DNA of 39,841 nt, from positions 1 to 39,841 of the forward strand of contig JAGRPB010000029.1 in NCBI GenBank assembly GCA_020439945.1, read 5' to 3'. Shown piece after piece: positions 34,922 to 39,841 of the stretch. Origin of the DNA: Verrucomicrobiia bacterium (GTDB taxonomy: Bacteria > Verrucomicrobiota > Verrucomicrobiia > Verrucomicrobiales > DEV007). The stretch's first letter is position 1. Each line of letters starts with the position of its first letter. The notes under the pieces are model-generated. The model had not been told where the DNA came from. It made no database searches and saw only the letters and a program-made list of their open reading frames with translations. The position numbers and the translations under genes were made by a program.

Positions 34922-35072
34922 CACTTCGACCAGACTCCAACACCTCCCCGGCGCGTTCCGATGAGACCTTCGCGGGGCGTGAACGTTACGCGAAGCTGCA
35001 CCCCTGCTCAAGCCGCCTTTCCCATTTTCAGTTGCGTCCACCCGAGGCCGCGTCGAGCAGGTTTTTTCGGCA

Positions 35073-35954
35073 ATGGATTCTCCAGATTCCACCACTCCCC
35101 TGTTCTGGCAATGCGGCGCCCGGCATCGTCTGGATCTCTCCCATCGCGGCGAGATCGTGGGAATCCTCAATGTCACCCCCGATTCGTTTTCCGATGGCGG
35201 CGAATTCGTCAATGTCGATGCCGCTCTCGCCCACGCCCTCGCCATGCTGGACGAAGGCGCGGCCATCATCGATGTCGGCGGTGAATCCACCCGCCCCGGC
35301 GCGGCCGAAGTTTCCGAGACCGAGGAAATCGAGCGCGTGGATCCCGTGATCCGCGCGATCGCCGAGAAAAAGCCCGACGCCCTCATTTCCATCGACACCT
35401 CCAAGGCCGCCGTCGGCCGAGCCGCCGTCGCTGCCGGAGCGGGCATCATCAACGACGTCACCGGACTCCGTGGCGACCCCGAAATGTTCCAGGCCGTCGC
35501 CGAAACCCGCGCCGGCGTGGTCATCATGCACATGCAGGGCACGCCGCGCACGATGCAGAAAGCCCCCCACTACGGCGATGTCGTCGCGGAAGTTCGCGCC
35601 TTTTTTGAAGCGCAGTTCGAAACCGCCATCGCCGCCGGCATCGCCCCCGAGGCCATCGTCTTCGATCCCGGCATCGGATTCGGAAAGACGCTGGAGCACA
35701 ACCTCACCCTGATCCGGAACCTGGATCGGCTCACCGTCGCCAAACGCCCGCTCCTCCTCGGCGTCTCGAGAAAATCGTTCATCGGCAAACTCGTTCACTC
35801 CGACGATCTCGCCGATCGCGCCTGGCCCACCGTGGCGCTCACCTCCTTCGCTCGCGAACTCGGCGTGCCCCTGCATCGCGTCCACGACGTGAAGCCAAAC
35901 CTCGAAGCGCTCCGCATGACCGAGGCGATCCTGGGTTCGGCCCGGCAGGGTTAG
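35073..35954 (+). CDS. folP: Dihydropteroate synthase
   Basis: A 293-residue TIM-barrel enzyme that joins dihydropterin pyrophosphate to p-aminobenzoate in folate synthesis, the target of sulfonamides. ILNVTPDSFSDGGEF (31-45) and IIDVGGESTRPGAAEV are the pterin-phosphate binding loops. INDVTGLRGDPEM, VVIMHMQGTPRTMQ, FDPGIGFGKTLEHN and LLGVSRKSFIG complete the motif set. The stop TAG at 35952-35954 falls inside a degenerate copy of the dispersed palindromic repeat. alaS starts 99 bp further on. The N-terminal 20 residues are less conserved. Confidence 0.97.
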   Translation: MDSPDSTTPLFWQCGARHRLDLSHRGEIVGILNVTPDSFSDGGEFVNVDAALAHALAMLDEGAAIIDVGGESTRPGAAEVSETEEIERVDPVIRAIAEKKPDALISIDTSKAAVGRAAVAAGAGIINDVTGLRGDPEMFQAVAETRAGVVIMHMQGTPRTMQKAPHYGDVVAEVRAFFEAQFETAIAAGIAPEAIVFDPGIGFGKTLEHNLTLIRNLDRLTVAKRPLLLGVSRKSFIGKLVHSDDLADRAWPTVALTSFARELGVPLHRVHDVKPNLEALRMTEAILGSARQG

Positions 35955-35982
35955 GCCCCACCTCCCCTACCCCGTTGAGTTC
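35945..35982. repeat. Degenerate palindromic repeat copy over the folP stop codon
   Basis: GCAGGGTTAGG, a CCC-rich core, then CCTACCCCGTTGAGTTC. It has the same order and length as the copies at 26171 and 39071, with a damaged core and one changed arm base. The folP stop codon lies within it. It is a weak match, read by eye. Confidence 0.4.
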
Positions 35983-36053
35983 GAAACCCGGGCGTTTCCT
36001 TCCCCGTCCTTCCGGTTGATTCGCCCCATTCCGGGCGTATCTCTTTCCGCTCC

Positions 36054-38891
36054 ATGACCTCCCGCGAAATTCGGCAATCCTTTCTCGATTTTTTCCACTC
36101 GCAGCAGCACACCATCGTGCCGTCGGCATCCCTCATGCCCACGTCGCCGAACCTGCTGTTCACCAATGCGGGAATGAACCAGTTCGTGCCCTATTTCCTC
36201 GGCTCGGAAAAGGCGCCCTACGATCCGCCCCGCGCCGCCGACACCCAGAAGTGCATCCGCGCCGGAGGGAAACACAACGATCTCGAGGATGTCGGCTACG
36301 ACACCTACCACCACACCTTTTTCGAAATGCTCGGCAACTGGAGCTTCGGCAACTACTTCAAGGCCGAAGCCATCACCTGGGCGTGGGAACTCCTCACTGA
36401 AGTCTGGAAACTGCCGCCGTCCCGCCTTTACGCCACCGTCTACAAACCGGGCGAAGGTGACCCCGCCGAGTTTGATCAGGAAGCCCACGATCTCTGGGCC
36501 GCGATCTTCGAGAAAGCCGGACTCGATCCCAAGATCCACATCGTCAACGGTAACAAGAAGGACAATTTCTGGATGATGGGAGACACCGGTCCCTGCGGTC
36601 CGTGCTCGGAAGTCCACGTCGATCTCACTCCCGAGGGAGACACCAAGGGCTCACTCGTCAACGCCGACGACGCCCGTTGCATCGAAGTCTGGAACCTCGT
36701 CTTCATCCAGTTCAACGCCGAGTCCGACGGCTCGTTTCGCCCTCTTCCCGCCTGCCACGTCGACACCGGGATGGGCTTCGAACGCATTTGCTCGATCATC
36801 CAGGGCACGAACGGTCTCACCGACTTCTCGAAGCTGGTCTCCAACTACGATACCGACGTTTTCACGCCGATCTTCGACAAGCTCAGCGAGCTGAGCGGAA
36901 AAAGCTACACCGCCACCGTGCCGAAGGGTGGACATCGCGACCACCTCAGCGAACAGGAACAGATCGATGTCGCCTTCCGCGTCATCGGCGATCACCTGCG
37001 CACGGTCAGCTTTTCCATCGCTGACGGCATTGAGCCCGGACCTAAAGAGCGCAATTCCGTCGTTAGGAACATTCTCCGTCGCGCCATTCGGTTCGGCCGC
37101 ATCCTCGGTTTCAGCGCCGAGAAGCCGCTGCTGGCTCCGCTTTTCCCGGTTCTCGTCGAGCAGATGGGCGACGTGTTTCCCGAGCTGAAAAATCGAAAAG
37201 ATCGCGTGCTGAGCGTACTCGAAGCCGAGGAAGCGCAGTTCAACCGCACGCTCGACCGCGGGCTCAAGCTTTTCGACGAAGCCGCCGAGAAACTCGGCGA
37301 AGGCGAATCCTTTCCGGCCGATACAGTCGTGAAACTCTGGGAAACCTATGGCTTCCCCCTCGACATGACCTACCTCCTGCTCGACGAGCGCAGCCTCGCC
37401 TGCGATCGCGCCGAAGTGGACAAACTGGTCGCCGCCCACAAGGGAACCGGAAAGGAAGGCGAGACCGGCGAGGAAGTGCACGCGGTGAAGATCGACACCG
37501 ACGCCAAGTCGGAGTTTGTCGGTTATGACAGCGACGAAATCGAAACTGCTGTGCGCGAGTGGGTTGAGAACGAGGACGGCGTTTTCGCCATCGTCGAGAA
37601 AAGCCCGCTCTACGTGGAGAAGGGCGGCCAGGTCGGCGACACGGGAGTTCTCGTCGCGGGCGAGGAAACCATTCCCGTCATCGGCACCACCAGCGTCGGC
37701 GAGGCGCTCGTCGTTCAACTGGAACGGAAGCCGGCCGAGGAAACCGATACGGTGACGCTAAAGGTCGATCCCGAGCGCCGGCGCGGGATCGAGAGCCACC
37801 ACACCGCGACTCACCTGCTCCACTGGGCCCTCCACGAAGCCGTTTCTCCCGACGCCGCCCAGCAGGGCTCGTTGGTGGCCGAGGACCGGTTGCGTTTCGA
37901 TTTCAACAGCACCGCGGTCACGCCCGAGCAGATCGCCGAGATCGAGGAACTGGTGAATGCCCGCGTCGCCGCCGATGACGAAGTCAGCTGGGTGGAAGTC
38001 CCCCACTCCGACGTGAAGGATCGAGACGATGTGATGCAGTTTTTCGGCGACAAGTATGGCGACAAGGTTCGCGTCGTTCAGATCGGCGGAAAATCGGGCG
38101 AGTTGAATGGGTATTCGATGGAACTTTGCGGCGGCACCCACGTCCGCAAGACCGGCCAGATCGGCCTATTCAAGGTGCGCAGCGAAGGCGCCATCGCCGC
38201 CGGCATTCGGCGTGTCGAAGCCGTCTGTGGCCCTGCCGCCGTGGCCTTCGTGTCCGAGACCGCTCAGCAATTGCAGAGCGAAATCGCCGACCTGGCCAAC
38301 AAGCTCACCGATCGCAACGCCGAACTCGAATCTGCGGAGGTGGACACCGTCGCGGTACCGGTTCTGCCCGCCGAAGCCGAGAAAGGCTGCGACCTATCCG
38401 GAGACGCCGGAGTCGCCGAAGTGAACGCCTGGCTCGACGCGCTCACCGCCCATCGCGACGCCCTCAAGCTGGCCAGCGTCGAAGCTGATAAGCGCCTCAA
38501 GAAAGCCGCCACCGCCATCGCCGCCAAGGCCGCCGCCCAGTGGCTCGACGATGCCATCGCCAATGCAAAAGGCGACGCTCCAAAAACCATCGTGGCCCGG
38601 ATCCCCGGCGACAATGCCGACCTGCTCCAGGAAGCCATGAACGGCCTCAAGGCCCGCCAGTTCCCCGGCGTGGCCATCCTCGCCGTCGTGGCCGACGACA
38701 AGGTCCACCTCGGTGCCCTGGTGCATCCCGATTTCACCGATCGATTCAAGGCCGGCGACCTCGTTCGCGACCTCACCGCCATCGTCGGAGGCAAAGGCGG
38801 CGGCAAACCCGAGATGGCCCGCGGCGCCGGCTCCGAAATCGGAGAAGTCGACACCATGCTCGCGAAGGCGCGGGAGTTGGTGAGCGGCTGA
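36054..38891 (+). CDS. alaS: Alanyl-tRNA synthetase
   Basis: A 945-residue class II synthetase that charges tRNA-Ala. The N-terminal catalytic domain starts REIRQSFLDFF and contains PNLLFTNAGMNQFVPYFLG and TQKCIRAGGKHNDLEDVG (motif 2 region); GDTGPCGPCSEVHVD follows. The editing domain has HHTATHLLHWAL (near 583-587) and CGGTHV (near 691) as zinc ligands. The C-terminal Gly-rich C-Ala domain carries GGKGGGKPEMARGAG. It is longer than the usual 875 residues, partly through an acidic insertion around residues 465-480 (KGTGKEGETGEEVHAV). It follows folP by 99 bp. It is an essential housekeeping enzyme. Confidence 0.98.
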   Translation: MTSREIRQSFLDFFHSQQHTIVPSASLMPTSPNLLFTNAGMNQFVPYFLGSEKAPYDPPRAADTQKCIRAGGKHNDLEDVGYDTYHHTFFEMLGNWSFGNYFKAEAITWAWELLTEVWKLPPSRLYATVYKPGEGDPAEFDQEAHDLWAAIFEKAGLDPKIHIVNGNKKDNFWMMGDTGPCGPCSEVHVDLTPEGDTKGSLVNADDARCIEVWNLVFIQFNAESDGSFRPLPACHVDTGMGFERICSIIQGTNGLTDFSKLVSNYDTDVFTPIFDKLSELSGKSYTATVPKGGHRDHLSEQEQIDVAFRVIGDHLRTVSFSIADGIEPGPKERNSVVRNILRRAIRFGRILGFSAEKPLLAPLFPVLVEQMGDVFPELKNRKDRVLSVLEAEEAQFNRTLDRGLKLFDEAAEKLGEGESFPADTVVKLWETYGFPLDMTYLLLDERSLACDRAEVDKLVAAHKGTGKEGETGEEVHAVKIDTDAKSEFVGYDSDEIETAVREWVENEDGVFAIVEKSPLYVEKGGQVGDTGVLVAGEETIPVIGTTSVGEALVVQLERKPAEETDTVTLKVDPERRRGIESHHTATHLLHWALHEAVSPDAAQQGSLVAEDRLRFDFNSTAVTPEQIAEIEELVNARVAADDEVSWVEVPHSDVKDRDDVMQFFGDKYGDKVRVVQIGGKSGELNGYSMELCGGTHVRKTGQIGLFKVRSEGAIAAGIRRVEAVCGPAAVAFVSETAQQLQSEIADLANKLTDRNAELESAEVDTVAVPVLPAEAEKGCDLSGDAGVAEVNAWLDALTAHRDALKLASVEADKRLKKAATAIAAKAAAQWLDDAIANAKGDAPKTIVARIPGDNADLLQEAMNGLKARQFPGVAILAVVADDKVHLGALVHPDFTDRFKAGDLVRDLTAIVGGKGGGKPEMARGAGSEIGEVDTMLAKARELVSG

Positions 38892-39070
38892 ATCGAAATC
38901 TTGGAGTGGTTCAACAAATTCTGGCAAGCCGTTCGCGAGATTGCCGGACCTGAGTCAGCCGTCACGACTGCACCGAAGGCGGCTTCAACCACGCCTCAAC
39001 CCGGACGCCCGCAGGATCTGTAGATGCGCCCCAAGCGAGGCGATAAGGCCTGACGGACCAATCGCCGGAT

Positions 39071-39108
39071 TCAACAGGGTCAAGTCCGCGACTCTACCCT
39101 GTTCAGTC
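39071..39108. repeat. Dispersed palindromic repeat, best intergenic copy
   Basis: TCAACAGGGT, a core with GTCCGCGAC, then TACCCTGTTCAGTC. Arms are inverted complements; the core agrees with the mutY copy at eight of nine bases. It is followed by a partial extra half (AGCAGGGTAGGATC). It lies 179 bp after alaS. Confidence 0.85.
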
Positions 39109-39233
39109 GGAGACCCAGCAGGGTAGGATCAATCTTCCGGCAATTGAGATTGTCAGGACCTGTTCAACGACTTCGGTCCATTTCCGATCGGCGCCACAGA
39201 GCCCATGATTGGCGAGTCTCGAAGCGCATCCCC

Positions 39234-39263
39234 TTGACCTCGACCATCCTTTTCCGCTAAGCC
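39234..39263 (+). promoter_or_regulatory. Possible sigma-70-like promoter
   Basis: TTGACC (39234-39239) matches a -35 box well. TAAGCC at 39258-39263, after 18 bp, is a poor -10 box. It lies 53 bp before the ATG of the last gene. The -10 fit is weak, so this is tentative. Confidence 0.3.
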
Positions 39264-39316
39264 TATGTATCCTCCGAAATATGTCGGAATGTAAAAACTA
39301 CCTGTTCGATCTTCGA

Positions 39317-39772
39317 ATGAAAAAAATCGGCCAATACTTGCTGACTTTGACCACGTTATTGGTCTTCGTCATTAGCAGTGAGGCGAGCCCGGAAAGTTCA
39401 GGATTTGATTCCACGAAGACTTATAAACAAATTGTTCAGAACAGATCTGATGCCGAAGTCCGGGAGGCGATTTCGAAGCTTTCCAAGCACTACCATAGGA
39501 ATCAGGCTGCTGGAGAGACTTCTGTGGAATTTGACCGCGAACTAATCTTGGAAGCGATTCCAATCATTATCGATCACATGGACGACGCCGACAAGGAGTG
39601 GGCGACCACTGTCTTTTACGTGCTTGCGTCAATTCAATCTGACTGCCCGGCCCCAAAGAAAGAACCTTGGCAGGATTGGTGGGAGCAAAAACAGAACGGG
39701 GAGCGAATCAATTGGACAATTCGATTCGCGTCGGCACCCGAAGAACGAAAAGTATCGAACAAGGCAGATTAG
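39317..39772 (+). CDS. Small secreted protein of unknown function
   Basis: A 151-residue protein starting at ATG 39317, which gives a clean signal peptide (MKKIGQYLLTLTTLLVFVIS, cleavage near SEASPE). An ATG at 39281 would add 12 residues ahead of it. The mature part is helical and charged (SDAEVREAISKLSKHYH, ELILEAIPIIIDHMDDADKEWATTVFYVLASIQ), a pattern like HEAT-type or other helical repeats. Trp-rich PWQDWWEQ follows. Codon use is more AT-rich than in neighbouring genes, which may mark recent acquisition or low expression. No family is recognised. The window ends 69 bp after its stop. Confidence 0.65.
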   Translation: MKKIGQYLLTLTTLLVFVISSEASPESSGFDSTKTYKQIVQNRSDAEVREAISKLSKHYHRNQAAGETSVEFDRELILEAIPIIIDHMDDADKEWATTVFYVLASIQSDCPAPKKEPWQDWWEQKQNGERINWTIRFASAPEERKVSNKAD

Positions 39773-39841
39773 GAAATCCTCACCCGCCCGATGTAGAAGG
39801 CTCTATGAACGTTCAACCTTTGACCCAGATTCGGAGTGGTG

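Larger units (their letters stand above)
38892..39316. other. Longest non-coding stretch of the window (425 bp)
   Basis: Between alaS and the last small gene. It holds one clear copy of the dispersed palindromic repeat (39071-39108), followed by a third half-site (CAGCAGGGTAGGATCAA, about 39117-39133), and a weak promoter-like site near 39234. I found no tRNA, no convincing ORF and no terminator hairpin after alaS. Short ORFs here look like chance. Confidence 0.6.

Noticed and set aside
1..39841. tRNA, rRNA, CRISPR array, IS element or prophage
   Set aside because: I read the intergenic regions and found no cloverleaf, no regular repeat-spacer array and no transposase or integrase gene.

Overview
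The window is a GC-rich, densely coding bacterial chromosome segment. It most likely comes from a Verrucomicrobiota member. The main evidence is a five-gene run (8698-15046) whose four prepilin-like products match the family set known as the Verru_Chthon cassette proteins D, B, C and A. Supporting signs are an RNase HIII, secreted and Tat-exported FAD/glycosidase-like genes of a type common in Planctomycetes and Verrucomicrobia, and a near-absence of Shine-Dalgarno sequences. I see no IS element, prophage, CRISPR array, rRNA or tRNA.

Layout. 1-2159 (+): the 3' part of a beta-CASP metallo-hydrolase, then a small ORF overlapping a MNT-type nucleotidyltransferase (possible toxin-antitoxin-like pair). 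2291-6736 (-): HflX GTPase, an M14-like zinc carboxypeptidase and a membrane fatty-acid desaturase. 6990-8591 (+): a GNAT-nitrilase fusion. 8698-15046 (+): the pseudopilin-like cassette in gspH-I-J-K-like order, ending with a 1169-aa GspK-like protein and a secreted protein of unknown function. 15071-20323 (+): two paralogous exported FAD-dependent oxidoreductases (one Sec with EF-hands, one Tat) and a Tat-exported glycosidase-like TIM-barrel protein. 20331-22343 (-): an unknown protein and a radical SAM/SPASM enzyme. 22621-24660 (+): an OmpA-like envelope protein with long charged and His/Asp-rich regions, followed by a hairpin terminator. 24764-27119 (-): trpB and mutY, divergent from rnhC and an HU-family gene (27182-28599, +). 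28635-34921 (-): GT9 heptosyltransferase, metallophosphoesterase, an ABC exporter operon (ATPase, permease, TPR-like protein), acylphosphatase and two small envelope genes. 35073-38891 (+): folP and alaS. 39317-39772 (+): a small secreted unknown protein.

How the parts relate. Much of the window is housekeeping (translation, DNA repair, folate, tryptophan, lipid and LPS functions). The distinctive parts are the pseudopilin cassette, which looks like the tip-forming minor pseudopilins of a type II secretion system without the rest of that system nearby, and the exported oxidoreductase/glycosidase cluster directly after it.

A second system-level signal is a dispersed palindromic repeat of about 38 bp. 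Its arms are CAACAGGGT and ACCCTGTTG with a core GTCCRCGAC. It occurs between genes (39071), inside mutY (26171) and inside the Tat signal of the glycosidase-like gene (18751), with weaker relatives at 2224 and 35945. All functional statements come from reading the translated sequences by eye; no database search was run.
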